Assembly (NCBI RefSeq): GCF_963924675.1
Contig: NC_089226.1
Span: 50,051,124-50,115,123 of the forward strand
Length of the DNA stretch: 64,000 nt
Source: Phocoena phocoena
Taxonomy: Eukaryota; Chordata; Mammalia; Artiodactyla; Phocoenidae
Reading direction: 5' to 3'
Shown here: one piece after another, positions 35,035 through 45,157 of the stretch
How the letters are laid out: every line of letters starts with the position of its first letter
Position numbering within the stretch: position 1 is the stretch's first letter
Notes under the pieces: model-generated
The model's database searches: none
Told to the model about the DNA's origin: nothing
What the model saw: the letters and a program-made list of their open reading frames with translations, nothing else
Program-made: the position numbers and the translations under genes

Positions 35035-35525
35035 AGTTTAGAATGAAGCCTCAGTTCCTCACAATGCCTGTCAGGCCCTAGCTCATCTAGCCCCACCTCC
35101 TTGACCTCATCTTGTACCACTCACCCCCTTAATCACTGCACTTCAAGCCATGCTAGCCTTCTTTCTGCTCCTCAAACACACCAAATAATCTTTCTTAGGC
35201 TTCTGTGCTTACCTTTCTCTTTGTCTAAAATGCTCTTCCCTCAGTACTTCAAACAGCTGGCTCATTCTCATCCTTCAATCTTTAATGTTACCCCTTAGAG
35301 AGCCCCATTTCATCTCAGGTAAATACTTCTTTCCTCTTGGTTTCTATGATATCACCCATTTTACTCCTTCATGGTACTAATCGTGCTCATGATATATGCA
35401 ATCATGAAAATTATATATCAGATGATACATGCTTACTTGTTTCTGTTGGTTCTACCCCCATTAATCTTAAAGTTTCATGGAGACCTGGTCTATCATGTCA
35501 CCAATAAATGAAGAACATATATAAG
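35035..35525 (+). mobile_element. L2 LINE 3' end
   Basis: 'cacaatgcctgtcaggccct', 'cttgacctcatcttgtacca', 'tgctcttccctcagtacttc' and the terminal 'gtcaccaataaatgaag' are a sense L2. Confidence 0.8.
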
Positions 35526-37019
35526 CAGAAATATTTGCGAATTAATTTCTAAATTAATTGTGCAAGCACTAACTGCTGTTATTTTTAAAGGAAGGAAGGT
35601 TAAATTGTCATTATTTAAGAGTTTATTGCCCTCTAGTGGAGAAATAAATAAATTTGAGAACTGAAATGAAAAAGGTCATTGAAGTATTTTTACTATTTGC
35701 GTTTCACTTGGTAAATTCCAGCAAATGGCAAAAAGACTTTCCATTCATTGGCTGGTGAAAAAAATGCAATAAGATCCTTTTAGACAGTCACTATTAGTTA
35801 TTCCTTTTGTTATTTTCATAGTATTTCCTTATGATTCTTGTCATCTAGTTTGTTTTGCCTCTCTCTCTACTGCCTGACTTAAAGTATGTTGAATTAATGT
35901 TCGATGGATAACTGAATGAAGCATCAGGAATGAGCGAATACTAAAGTTAGGAAAACATGATCACAGACTTAGGAACAATTCCATATGTGGTATCTATTGC
36001 AATTTATCTTTCTTCTTGATTTTATTGGGAAGGATGGTGATATTGCATTACATTGCTTTCAGTTCCATCACAGTCAACAAACCATATTCCAATTTAATAA
36101 GTCCAATATATTTGCTTATTTATCAATCATTTATAGTGCAGCTGATAAATACCAGGTGATGGGAATAAGAGATGGACAAAATATACAAGGTCCCTACCTG
36201 GTCACTAGACTTATAGTGACCAATAATCACACCAAAAAACTGAAATAGTGGAAAATTCTATAAAGAAAAAGTACAGAATACCATGAGAAAATACAACAAG
36301 GGGACTGATCTAGTCTTAGCTTGGCAGGGATGGGGAGAAAGAGAATAGATAGGCACACAGATAACCTTCTTTTAAAAAGTACTTTCTCTCAGAGTTGTCA
36401 GATTAAAGGTGATTTTTATTTCCATTTTAAATATTTTCTAAATATTTCTTATTAAAATATTTTATAAATGTATTACTTTTTAAATTAGAAAAATCAATAA
36501 ATATAATAAAAACCTTGGGTCCTCTTAATCTCTCACATATAGAAGTAGAAACAGGAGAATGAGATGGAGAGAGAGGGAGAAAAGTATAAATGTTAGGGAA
36601 TTAATTAGGACCTCAGTTGGCTTTTGTTTTGACGGCCAGAGATTGCTCAAGTCAATGTCCAGGACTGAAGACTCTGATAGACTTATGCTTATGAAAATAT
36701 GCTGGGTCCAGGTGGACATATTATAGTGCATTTTTAATTTAACATGGAACACTCTGGACTACTTGCTTTCTCTGTTTCTAGCCATGGGAGATGAACTATA
36801 ATTCAAGATGCTTTACTAATTTATCACAAAAAATTACTGTCACAAGGAAGGAACTCATCTTAAGCCCATATCTTCTTTTGGATAAAACTAGATGTTAAAA
36901 AAAAAACATATTAAGCTAAATTATAAACAAAGTTACTTGAAGAAGGGGCATTAGGTGAAGCAAATATTTAATGGAATCATGCTAACACAGGTGATGCACG
37001 CTTTTCACACTAGAGATGC

Positions 37020-37200
37020 TTTGGGTTCTCAAACTTTAGTGTGCATCAAAATGACCTGGAGGGACTGATAAACCACAGATTTATGGGCCCCAATGTCAGA
37101 GTCTGATTTCATTAAGTCTGGAATGAGGGCCTGAGAATTTGCACGTGTCACAAGTTTCCAAATAAGGCTTATGTTGCCTACACGTGAAAACTACTATTAA
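37020..37200 (+). mobile_element. MER5A hAT element
   Basis: 'tctcaaactttagtgtgcat', 'aaaatgacctggagggactg' and 'gggcctgagaatttgcacgt'. Confidence 0.85.
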
Positions 37201-37539
37201 GGCTTTTCAGCTTAATTCCCTCATTACCAAGTTTTTAGAAGGTACCTTAATAGCCTATAAAAAATCACGCTCATATATGCACACACACTGATACAGTTTT
37301 TTCCTCCTTTGGACTAGATTAGAAAATCCAAAATAATTGGGCTAGACCAGAGAATCTAGAATAATTCTTCTTAAGTGTTAGATCATGGAGAAAAAATTTA
37401 ATTAAGTATTTAATGTGAATTAGCCTATGGGGAGGGTGGTGAAGAGAAGTTTAAGACGTGGATTCTATTTTAATGAAGTTTATAGCCTGGTTGGGCTCAT
37501 AAATTCTTCTGAATGCTTTAGTTCTCTCTCTTATACGGT

Positions 37540-37645
37540 TATCTGATCCACTCAGAGAAATTAAATAACTAATTAAAGGTCAAGAAGCAGGTAGCATCAG
37601 GTCTGGAATTCATGCCTTCTGATGAGTAGCTCACCAGTCTTTCTA
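37540..37645 (-). repeat. MIR SINE fragment
   Basis: 'ctcagagaaattaaataact' and 'tcaagaagcaggtagcatca' are antisense MIR core. Confidence 0.6.
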
Positions 37646-38179
37646 GTCCATTACATTGTTTGCTCAAGCTTCACACAAACTATTTGTATTTGTTTCAAGA
37701 CTGTGACCAAAGGATGAAATCACTCCTTTAAAAAACTACTCCCCACTTCTAATGGCATACAGAAAAGGAGATATGACTAACTCTTCTCCCTTTCTTCATT
37801 CCTTCCCAAATTGTTCTTGCTTTGCAAGAAAATCTTTGTCACTTTGTTGCTCTCAGATTTCCCGTTTCACATTTTACAGGACAGAGTCCTCAGCTATGGA
37901 AAGGGCGGGTATTCTGAGTTGCTTTATTAAAACTAACTAATGGTCTCCTCGAAGGGTACATACTTTGTCTAATTTTCTAAAGGCAGTCATAACAAGTCCC
38001 TGAGAAATGATTTTCTGACGTTAACATGAAAAATCTGGAAAGGGGAGAGGCAGGCAGGAGATAAGAAAATTAAATAAGCAAAAAACAGACAAAACCTCTT
38101 TTATTTGGAGAAATACTGGTGAAAAATATTTTAAAAACATTAGCCAGGAAAATCTTAGTGAGTATAATGCACAGTTTGT

Positions 38180-38300
38180 CCACTGCATTTATGATAGGTA
38201 AAGTACCATTCTAGGGATGGGGAAGGGAACAGGGTTAAAGATAGAAAAAACAGGCTCTGTGTTCAAAGAATTTATAATCTATTGGCTAAGACAGACAATG
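38180..38300 (-). repeat. L2 LINE 3' fragment
   Basis: 'taccattctagggatgggga' and 'caaagaatttataatctatt' are the antisense L2 end. Confidence 0.55.
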
Positions 38301-38649
38301 TAGAACTACCAACGAAGTGACACAAAGGTACACAATTATGTGTAAGTTCCAGACTTCCATATCTCAACTGCTTATCTGACAGCCAAATGTATTTGGATAT
38401 CTCATAGTCATCTCAGGGCTTAATAGGCTAAAAAAAAAAAAATCTGAATTCTTAGTTTCCTTTCAAACCTCTTTAATAGTAATCTTCTCCATCTCAGTAA
38501 ATGGCAGTACTCTCCAACTAGTAATTCAAGCCAGATACCCAGAAGTCAAGTCATCTTTCATTCCTTTCTTTCCCTCAAGTCCCACATCACATTCATCAGT
38601 CTTTTTTGATACCCTTGAGTCTATTTCCGCATCTAAAAACCATCATTCT

Positions 38650-38991
38650 GGGACTTCCCTGGTGGCACAGTGGTTAGGAATCCGCCTGCCAATGCAGGGG
38701 ACATGGGTTCGAGCCCTGGCCCAGGAAGATCCCACATGCTGCGGAGCAACTAAGCCCGTGCACCACAACTACTGAGCCTGCACTCTAGAGCCCGTGTGCC
38801 GCAACTGCTGAGCCCACGTGCCACAACTACTGAGGCCCGCATGTTCTTGGGTCCATGCTCCTCAACAAGAGAAGCCACTGCAATGAGAAGCCCGCGCACC
38901 GCAACGAAGAGTAGCCCCTGCTCGCCGCAACTAGAGAAAGCCCACGCGAAGCAACGAAGAACCAACGCAGCAAAAATAAATAAATAAATAA
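38650..38991 (+). mobile_element. CHR-type SINE, long variant
   Basis: Full long copy with a (AAAT)n tail. Duplication AACCATCATTC / AACCGTCATTC. It sits at the left edge of an L2. Confidence 0.94.
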
Positions 38992-38999
38992 GAACCGTC

Positions 39000-39795
39000 A
39001 TTCACTCTTCCCCTAATATATTCTACCACCAGCTTAATCCAAACCACCATCATCTCCTGCTTATGCTGCTGTATTAGAATCCTAACTGTGTGATCTGGTC
39101 CCTGACCATTTCTCCGGATTCATCTCATAAAACTGTTCTTTCTGAACATGATCCAGCCACACTGGTCTTTTTTTAGGTTCTTGAACACTAAGATGCCAAG
39201 CTCTTTCCTGCTTTAAGGTCTTGGCATAACCTATTCACTCTGGAATGTTCTTCCTTTCTTCTGTTGCATGGCTGTCTTTTAGGCCTCAATTTAACTGTCA
39301 GCTCCTCAGAGAGGCCTTCTCAGACCAACCTAAATCAAACAAATTCCGCTTTACTCTTCTTAAGTCCACCCATAAAAGGTTTAAGTTCCATTAGAACAGG
39401 AATCTTGGACTTCCCTGGTGGCATAGTGGTTAATAATCCGCCTGCCAATGAAGGGGACATGGGTTTGATCCCTGGTCCGGGAAGATTCCACATGCTTCAG
39501 AGCAACTAAGCCCGTGCGCCACAACTACTGAGCCCGCGCACCTAGAGCCTGTGCTCCACAACAAGAGAAGCCACCGCAATAAGCCCGTGCACTGCAACGA
39601 AGAGTAGCCCCCACTCCCCACAACTGGAGAAAGCCTGCGCGCAGCAACGAAGACCCAATGCAACCAAAAATAAATAAATTAAAATAAAATAAAATAAAAA
39701 TAAAGAACAGGAATTGTAATCCTAGTACCTAGCAGTTCTTGGAACGAGAAGGGAGGCATTTAAAAACTATGTGTAGAATGAGTAACTAACTACTG
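39000..39795 (+). mobile_element. L2 LINE 3' part, interrupted by a SINE
   Basis: 'gtgatctggtccctgaccat', 'atccagccacactggtcttt' and 'cagagaggccttctcagacc', then after the SINE 'cctagtacctagcagttctt'. The two parts join across the SINE target duplication. Confidence 0.8.
39406..39703 (+). mobile_element. CHR-type SINE, long variant with internal deletion
   Basis: GACTTCCCTGGTGGCATAGT start, one central module missing, (TAAAA)n tail. Perfect AGAACAGGAAT duplication at 39393-39403 and 39704-39714. Confidence 0.93.
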
Positions 39796-40260
39796 GGTGC
39801 TTTGTGACCCAATCTTGCAGGGTTAGGAAAGGCTTCTTAACTTAGAATGCTTCATAAACTGAGACCTAAGGAATGAGTAAGAATTAGCTGTGTTGGTGAT
39901 GGGATTTAGAAGAGGTCTGGAGGTGAGGGATAATGGTGCATTTGAGGAACTCAGAAAGACAACAAGGACCCTGTGAACCATGTTAAGTTTAGACTTAAAC
40001 CTGAGGGCAAATAGGAGGGGCTGAAGGAAAGGTTTTTAATGGGGCATGCCCAGATCAGATTTGTGCTTTATCAGCCTCCAAGGTGGTGTCTGGATTGAAA
40101 TGTTAACAAGATTGAAAGGAGAACCAGCTGGGAGGCTACTGGCATAGTTATGTAGTAGTCATGCTGAACCAAAGTAATGACAGTAAAAGTGGCGAGAAGT
40201 GTATGGATCTGAGATATTCAAGAGGCTAATATGACTGGCTGGATGTGAGAGATAAGAAAG
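39796..40260 (-). mobile_element. L2 LINE interior
   Basis: 'ctgagacctaaggaatgagt', 'gaccctgtgaaccatgttaa' and 'gaaccagctgggaggctact' are antisense L2. Confidence 0.75.
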
Positions 40261-40283
40261 GCACCTAGAAAACTTTCAAGTTT

Positions 40284-40543
40284 CTCAAGGGGGAGGGGGA
40301 ATAGGGGAGAAAAGGATTGCGAGTTTGGGATTAGCAGAGGCAAACTATTATATACAGAATGGATAAACAACAAGGTCCTACTGTACAGCACAGGGAACGA
40401 TATTCAATACCTTGTGATAATCCATAATGGAAAAGAATATGAAAAAGAATATATGCGTATAACTGAGTCACTGTGCTGTACAGAAGAAATCAACACAACA
40501 TTGTAAATCAACTATACTTGAATAAAATTTAAAAAACAAAAGT
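40284..40543 (+). mobile_element. Short 5'-truncated LINE-1 3' end
   Basis: L1 3' UTR text ('aacaaggtcctactgtacag', 'ctgtgctgtacagaagaaat') ends in AATAAAATTT plus an A-rich tail. A perfect 14-bp duplication AAACTTTCAAGTTT lies at 40270-40283 and 40544-40557. About 400 bases downstream of the DDIAS first-exon donor. Confidence 0.93.
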
Positions 40544-40939
40544 AAACTTTCAAGTTTGTGGTTTAGCACACTGCTCAGTTAAGCACTTTCCCTCTGGGTC
40601 GTCAAAGCAGTTTGGAAAAGCCAGCTGCCTACTTATCTCCGAGCACCTCAAAAGTCGCAAGTAGCACCTTTTCCTCCCTGTATGTCCGGTTCCAGACGCT
40701 CACCCGTGTCCACCTGATGGCACATACAAAAGCTAGCTGAGTGACTGCAACAGCACTGTCTCAAATTAAAATAATTGACCTTCTTACTCTTTTACGCTCA
40801 TAACCGCTCTTTTCTAGAAGAGACTGACTCCTGAAAAAACAACATAGAATGCCCTGAGTCCCACTCAGAACGACGTTAAGGGTCTCGTTAGGAGTCTCCA
40901 GCCCTTGCTCCCCGAGAACCTCCTCTCCCAGCTCCTCAC

Positions 40940-41040
40940 CTGAAGCACAGGACGGGGATCCTTGCCCGGGCGAAGCACAGTGACGCAGACCCGCAAGACT
41001 CAGCGGTAAACGAGCGCCCTCCAATCGAATCTCCCGCGCT
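40940..41040 (-). other. DDIAS: DDIAS noncoding exon 1 (probable)
   Basis: On the minus strand a CpG-rich stretch ends in a consensus donor, TTCAG|gtgaggag, with the exon end at 40940. No ATG-initiated frame linking to the DDIAS coding sequence is seen here, so it is read as 5' untranslated. The upstream limit (transcription start) is a guess based on the position of the ETS/CRE and CCAAT elements just beyond it. Capped-transcript or RNA-seq data from a related whale would settle it. Confidence 0.65.
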
Positions 41041-41100
41041 TCCTTCCGCCGGAAGTGACGCTTTGGCCGTCCTTCCTCACAGCCAATCAGAAGAAGGAGC
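41011..41100 (-). promoter_or_regulatory. DDIAS proximal promoter: ETS pair, CRE half site, CCAAT boxes
   Basis: CTTCCGCCGGAAG at 41043-41055 is a back-to-back pair of ETS core sites. It runs on without a gap into TGACG (41056-41060), giving the compact CCGGAAGTGACG element common in housekeeping and cell-cycle promoters. A CCAAT box lies at 41093-41097 and another at 41021-41025, both reading CCAAT on the plus strand. The tract is CpG-rich and has no obvious TATA box. Factor binding is inferred from motifs only. Confidence 0.7.
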
Positions 41101-41396
41101 CGCCGATGGTGGAGATTTAGTACAACAGCCTGTGAGCCTTTGCGGACGACCGTTTTTGTCAGACAGGGTTTGACGAAGGTTCTTTACCGACTGGGGGAGC
41201 AGTAGTACACTCTGTAAAGTTGGTTTTCGGGTAGTGTTGAGCCAGCTGGGCGTAGGGACCCCAGGAAGGGGTGGGGGTGGGCGGGAGCGCCCCTTGGACC
41301 GGGGTTCAGCGGGCTGACTGGAAGGAGAAGCGGACGTGGGTGCTGGGGAACCCGCGAAGACAAAAGGGGCCTCTGCCGGCTGGGGATGGCACTGCC

Positions 41397-41411
41397 GGGG
41401 GGGGGGGGGGG
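41397..41411 (+). repeat. Run of 15 G in CpG-rich promoter region
   Basis: An uninterrupted G run is followed by A and further G blocks (GGGG, GG, GGGG), preceded by GGGG at 41382. The tract could form a G-quadruplex on the plus strand, and it is also a likely sequencing or length-polymorphism site. Confidence 0.9.
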
Positions 41412-41639
41412 AGGGGAAGGCGGGGCTTGAAGCGGTTGCGGGTTGCGGGAAGAAGAAAGGAGGCGTAACGTGGAAGAAGGGCCCGCGATCTAGTGGGATT
41501 CCCGGGCGACCTCCGTTGTCGGTGAGGGATGGCCTGTGTGGGCTACACGGAGGTTTGGGGTGACCCACCGACAGAGTACCATAGGAGGTGGTTAGGCTGA
41601 TATCATGGAGGTGGGGTGCAAAGGAGCCACACCCAGCGG

Positions 41640-41830
41640 TCTGCGAAGCCAGTGCTCCACCGCCTCCTGAGTGACCTAGTGCAAGTCCCGGCACCTCTCG
41701 AGCCTCAGTTTCCTCAGCTATAAATGGGAATAACAATCATACAGGACCCACAAAATAGGTGGGATGGTTGAGTTAGATGAGATGGTGTGCCACTAAGCCT
41801 AGTGCTGTAGTGAACCATCAATAAATTGCC
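41640..41830 (+). repeat. MIR SINE between DDIAS and PRCP
   Basis: MIR-type text: 'gtgacctagtgcaagtccc', 'cctcagtttcctcagctata', then 'agtgctgtagtgaaccatcaataaattg'. It accounts for the 5' part of a 219-codon open frame on the opposite strand. Confidence 0.75.
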
Positions 41831-41839
41831 CACTGGGAA

Positions 41840-42275
41840 AAAAAGAAAAAGCACACAGTGAGAGTTGTGAGTTAACTTTTATTGGGGACAAAATGAGGAC
41901 TAGAGCCCGAGAGACAGCATCTCAGATAGCTCTGCGGAGCTGCTCCAAAGAGGTAGGGGGGAAGGTCAGTGTTACATATGATTTTAGTGAAAGGGGGTAT
42001 GCACAGTCAAGCACACATTTTGGCAGAGGTTAGCTGCTAGTCACAAGGAGCAGATGTCACCATTGATGATCTTAGTGCTTTTCTAGATATGAGAAGATGC
42101 AAGAATTTGGGCTCATAAAACCTCCTGAAACTATATCTGAAAGGCCTGTCCTGCCAGTTTTTCCCAGAGCACAGAGTGCCTCATTCCTGATCACTCTGAA
42201 CTCCTTTTAGGGTGTGTTGAAGGTCAAGGCTGCAGTGGCTAGTGACTTAATCCTTGTAGAGGCTGATGGCAAGTA
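41840..42275 (-). mobile_element. LTR-like sequence (probable solo retroviral LTR)
   Basis: Read on the minus strand, about 400 bases resemble an LTR, with a polyadenylation signal AATAAA (41878-41883 reversed) followed by about 30 bases of possible U5 (gttaactcacaactctcact). Upstream is a pyrimidine-rich U3-like segment. No coding region or second LTR flanks it. I recognise the style of ruminant/cetacean endogenous-retrovirus LTRs but cannot name the family. Terminal TG...CA and target duplications are not clear. It lies 350 bases upstream of the PRCP start codon, antisense to PRCP. Confidence 0.55.
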
Positions 42276-42419
42276 CCAATTTTTAGTTGGCTATACTATT
42301 ATCGATATTATTACTATTATATGGACTTTGTGGAGGACAAGGCTGTGGCAATGGAATTAGAGTGCGACCCGAATAAAGGTGGACTCTAAAGAGGGGATGG
42401 TACAAGAGAGAAGTAAAAT

Positions 42420-42629
42420 CTGGCGGCACCTTCTGGGACGGGGACAGGGTCGGTCTGGCTTGGGCGACCCGGGTTTGCGCGGAGTTGCTGAGGGGCGGGG
42501 TGTGGCTTTGGGTTTCCCCCGGGGAGGAGGAGCTTGTCTGCCGCGGGCGGAGCTGCGGGCGGGCCCGGCTCGGGCTGCGCGCATCTGCCAGTCTCCCTTT
42601 TACCCTCCCTGCAGCAGCCAGCCTGAGCC
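42420..42629 (+). promoter_or_regulatory. PRCP: PRCP CpG-rich promoter and 5' UTR
   Basis: A GC- and CpG-rich tract lies immediately upstream of the PRCP ATG. It includes GC boxes (GGGGCGGGG around 42492-42500 and GCGGGCGGGCC near 42554) and CGCGCATCTGCC. No TATA box is visible. The start site is not resolvable by eye. Confidence 0.7.
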
Positions 42630-42803
42630 ATGGGGCGTCGCTCCCTCCTGCTCCTACTCCTGCTCCTGGCTTTCCTGACTCCTGGGGCCGCCACACCCGT
42701 ACCGCCGGCCCTGAGGGCCCTCAGCAGCCTGCACTTGTCAACCAGCTTCAGATCCCGTCCCGCTGTTGCCATGAAGTACTCGATTCACTACATCCAACAG
42801 AAG
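42630..42803 (+). CDS. PRCP: PRCP exon 1 (residues 1-58, partial gene)
   Basis: PRCP (lysosomal Pro-X carboxypeptidase, peptidase family S28) removes C-terminal residues that follow proline, for example from angiotensin II, des-Arg9-bradykinin and alpha-MSH. This exon reads MGRRSLLLLLLLLAFLTPGA, then a propeptide-like stretch, and ends KYSIHYIQQK before a consensus donor (CAGAAG|gtaacg). It is exactly 58 codons, phase 0, and matches my recollection of human exon 1, which ends in YFQQK. The Kozak context is good (gagccATGG). The hydrophobic Leu run is the signal peptide. The catalytic Ser, Asp and His lie in later exons outside this window. The start is chosen by homology and by the signal peptide. 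No other exon of the gene was found here. Confidence 0.93.
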
Positions 42804-43276
42804 GTAACGGGGAAGGGGTTTGGGGTGGCGGAGCGGGTGGCGAGGACTAGCTTCGTGGTTCCCAGGCACCAGAGCTCACCCGAAATTTCGGACCCCTAAT
42901 GCCTAGGACTTGTCCGAACTTTGGCTTACACTTTACAGATGGTGCCCCTAGGTCCCCAGTCTGTTTAAATTCTGTCCTCCCATTACCAATGATTTATTAT
43001 CAGTACTGGCTCTACACTCTCTTCTGTGACTGGCCACAGCAGTGACTTCAACGCCTTCTGCTCCCAGAGCCTGCCCTAAAGAAAACTCCATTGGCCTCCC
43101 GCCAAATTCAAATTATTTAATCCCAACTCTGGTACCTACTTCAAGGTGACAGTCATCCTTTGTCCCTAAATTCAAACTTCCAATATCTTATTAGATAATA
43201 TCTAATATTTCTTCAATCTAAATTACCAGCCTGTTGTCTCATGTTCAGCTCAGAGTTGATTTTGTAGACCTTTTTA

Positions 43277-43655
43277 AATTTTTTTATTTTTTAAAAATAA
43301 TTATTTTATTTTTGGCTGCATTGAGTCTTTGTTGCTGCATGCGGGCTCTCTCTAGTGATGACGAGCGGGGACTACTCTGTTGTGGTGCGCGGGCGTCTCA
43401 TTTCGGTGGCTTCTCTTGTTGTGGAGCATGGGCTCTAGGTGCGCGGGCTTCAGTAGTTGTGGCACGTGGGCTCAGTAGTTGTGGCTCGCGGGCTCAGTAG
43501 TTGTGGCTCGCGGGCTCTAGAGCGCAGGCTCAGTAGTTGTGGCACACGGGCTTAGTTGCTTTGCGGCATGTGGGATCTTCCCGGACCAGGGCTCGAACCC
43601 GTGTCCCCTGCGTTGGCAGGCGGATTCTCAACCACTGCGCCACCAGGGAAGCCCC
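43277..43655 (-). mobile_element. CHR-type SINE, long variant
   Basis: Antisense long copy (GTTGCTGCATGCGGGCTCTC ... CACCAGGGAAGCCCC) with extra copies of the CAGTAGTTGTGGC module. Duplication TGTAGACCTTTTTA / TGTAGCCCTTTTAT. Confidence 0.94.
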
Positions 43656-43996
43656 GTGTAGCCCTTTTATTAAGAGTTTTTAACCTTCCCTATTTTCCGT
43701 GAAACTGAACATATATGTAGCTCACGCTTGTAAAAGTTGTAGGATTTTCTCAAGATTTGGGGAGGGGGGTGGGGGTGAGCATCTCTATAGTTCTGAAGCC
43801 TGAGTTTAGGGGTTTAAGGTAGGCATAATGCCTTTGTACTTGGCTGAAGCATGAGGTAGGTATTCCCTGAGAAGCCTGGATGAAGAAGTACATCCTGTGT
43901 GAAATGACAGGATCCCTTACAGTTCTGTATTTCTGGGAGCCTGTGAAAAGATAGGCAAAGATTTGGGAAAGGTTGGGATTAGAACTGCAAGAGTCT

Positions 43997-44185
43997 GAGG
44001 TTTGGCTTTAGGAGTCAAATACACCAGGATTCCAATCTACTACTTCTGTGACCTTGGGAAGTTTCAAGTACTTCTCTGTGCCCAATTTCTAGATCTCCAG
44101 AGGATTTGGTGATGGTTAAATGAGAGCAGATCACATGTCCCTAGCAGAGTATCTGGCCTCAAGTAGGCACTTATTAAACTCATGG
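43997..44185 (+). repeat. MIR SINE copy
   Basis: 'cttctgtgaccttgggaagt' and 'agtatctggcctcaagtagg'. Confidence 0.8.
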
Positions 44186-45157
44186 TTACTGACCTATGAA
44201 TTCTGAATAGGAGTTTGAGATAGAGGGATGGTGTGAACTTACAGAATAATTTGTAAGAAATTGTTTTTAACCCAGAAATTTAGAGATTATGAGGAAGAGA
44301 AAGCATTCTAGTTCTAGCAGGAGTACTAGGAAACAGGGGTCTTTTTCTTAGGCAACTCTGTAGGCTACAGTTTCCTCATTTGTAAATTGAGAGATCTGGA
44401 CAAGGACCAGTGTGTTTCACATTTTACTGAGGAAAATTAAGGGCTCTTTATGGAGCTGTCTCAAACCGATGGGGAAGGCCCAAGTGGAATCCAAGTTAGG
44501 GTACCCCAGAACTCCCTCTCTCCCTGACCTCTTTCAGCCTGAACTTTATGTTTTTATCTGTTTTATATACTGAGATATTGCAGAGTTCCATAATTAAAGT
44601 GAAATTGCAGGGGAACTATTGGAATGAAGATCTCTACAATCCTTTCAGGAATGATGAAAGACAACTATCAGCAGAAAAGTGGGGTAGAGAATGAAAGGGT
44701 AGAAGAGACTGAATGATCTCTTAGGTCCTAATTTATATTCCTTCACTGTGGATTCCTTTCTTGACCACTTCACTCTTTAGATATATAAGTTGAGGCCAGT
44801 TCTTTTTCCATTTTTAGTGATTTATAAGATCTGGCCTTAGCCATGTTTTGCCCTCTGGCTTATATTTAGTTCATATTTTAGGACACAGGTTCTACAAATG
44901 TTTTATTACCATGATAATTTTCTTTACATCAACTCCAATTGAGTTTTATTTCATTTTTTTAAGAAAAACTTTCACATATGTATTTGTTGCATAATAATGG
45001 TTTTATAGTAATTGCCAACTTTTCTGGACCATAGATTTTTAGTTGGGACTGAAAAGTATATGTAAACTCAACTTTAATTTTTTTAGTTAGAGCACATGAA
45101 ATACTTTTATGCCTTTTAATAATAAACAATTATTATTGTAACTAAGGTTTAGTTTTT

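Larger units (their letters stand above)
33586..40939 (-). other. DDIAS: DDIAS intron 1 (possibly with an unseen noncoding exon)
   Basis: This 7.4-kb intron separates the CpG-island exon from the ATG exon. Contents: an L2 3' end (35.0-35.5 kb), MER5A (37.0 kb), MIR (37.5 kb), two CHR SINEs with an L2 fragment between them (38.65-39.7 kb), L2 interior (39.8-40.26 kb) and a short L1 3' end (40.28-40.54 kb). No coding signal was found from 33.6 to 35.0 kb or from 35.5 to 37.0 kb. Confidence 0.82.
20650..41060 (-). other. DDIAS: DDIAS gene, whole transcription unit
   Basis: DDIAS (noxin, C11orf82) is a DNA-damage-induced protein that suppresses apoptosis in stressed and proliferating cells. The sequence shows five exons on this strand: a noncoding exon near 41.03-40.94 kb, then coding exons at 33585-33457, 26493-26332, 24807-24690 and 23564-20964. 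All introns are GT-AG, and the codon phases agree at every junction (split AG/G codons at the first two coding junctions, phase 0 at the third). The joined frame is 2994 bases including the stop, so 997 residues; I recall human DDIAS as 998. No frameshift or stop is seen, so the gene looks functional. Identification rests on my memory of the human protein. The 5' limit is approximate, and a further noncoding exon between 33.6 and 40.9 kb cannot be excluded. PRCP lies head-to-head upstream. Confidence 0.93.
40980..41560. other. CpG-rich interval at the DDIAS side of the divergent promoters
   Basis: Frequent CpG and high GC begin at the DDIAS first exon and continue for about 500 bases on the PRCP side, far beyond the DDIAS start. 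This contrasts with the AT-rich surroundings. It may also support transcription on the plus strand (an antisense RNA or an alternative PRCP start), but I see no clear exon. Confidence 0.7.

Noticed and set aside
41077..41736. 219-codon open frame on the minus strand across the DDIAS upstream region
   Set aside because: It starts inside a MIR copy (the MLFPFIAEETEARE part is antisense MIR) and runs through GC-rich, stop-poor promoter DNA. No protein family or splice support seen.
42379..42850. Several 75-137-codon frames on both strands around the PRCP start
   Set aside because: Shadows of GC-rich promoter and exon 1 in other frames. Only the frame starting at 42630 has homology and a splice donor.
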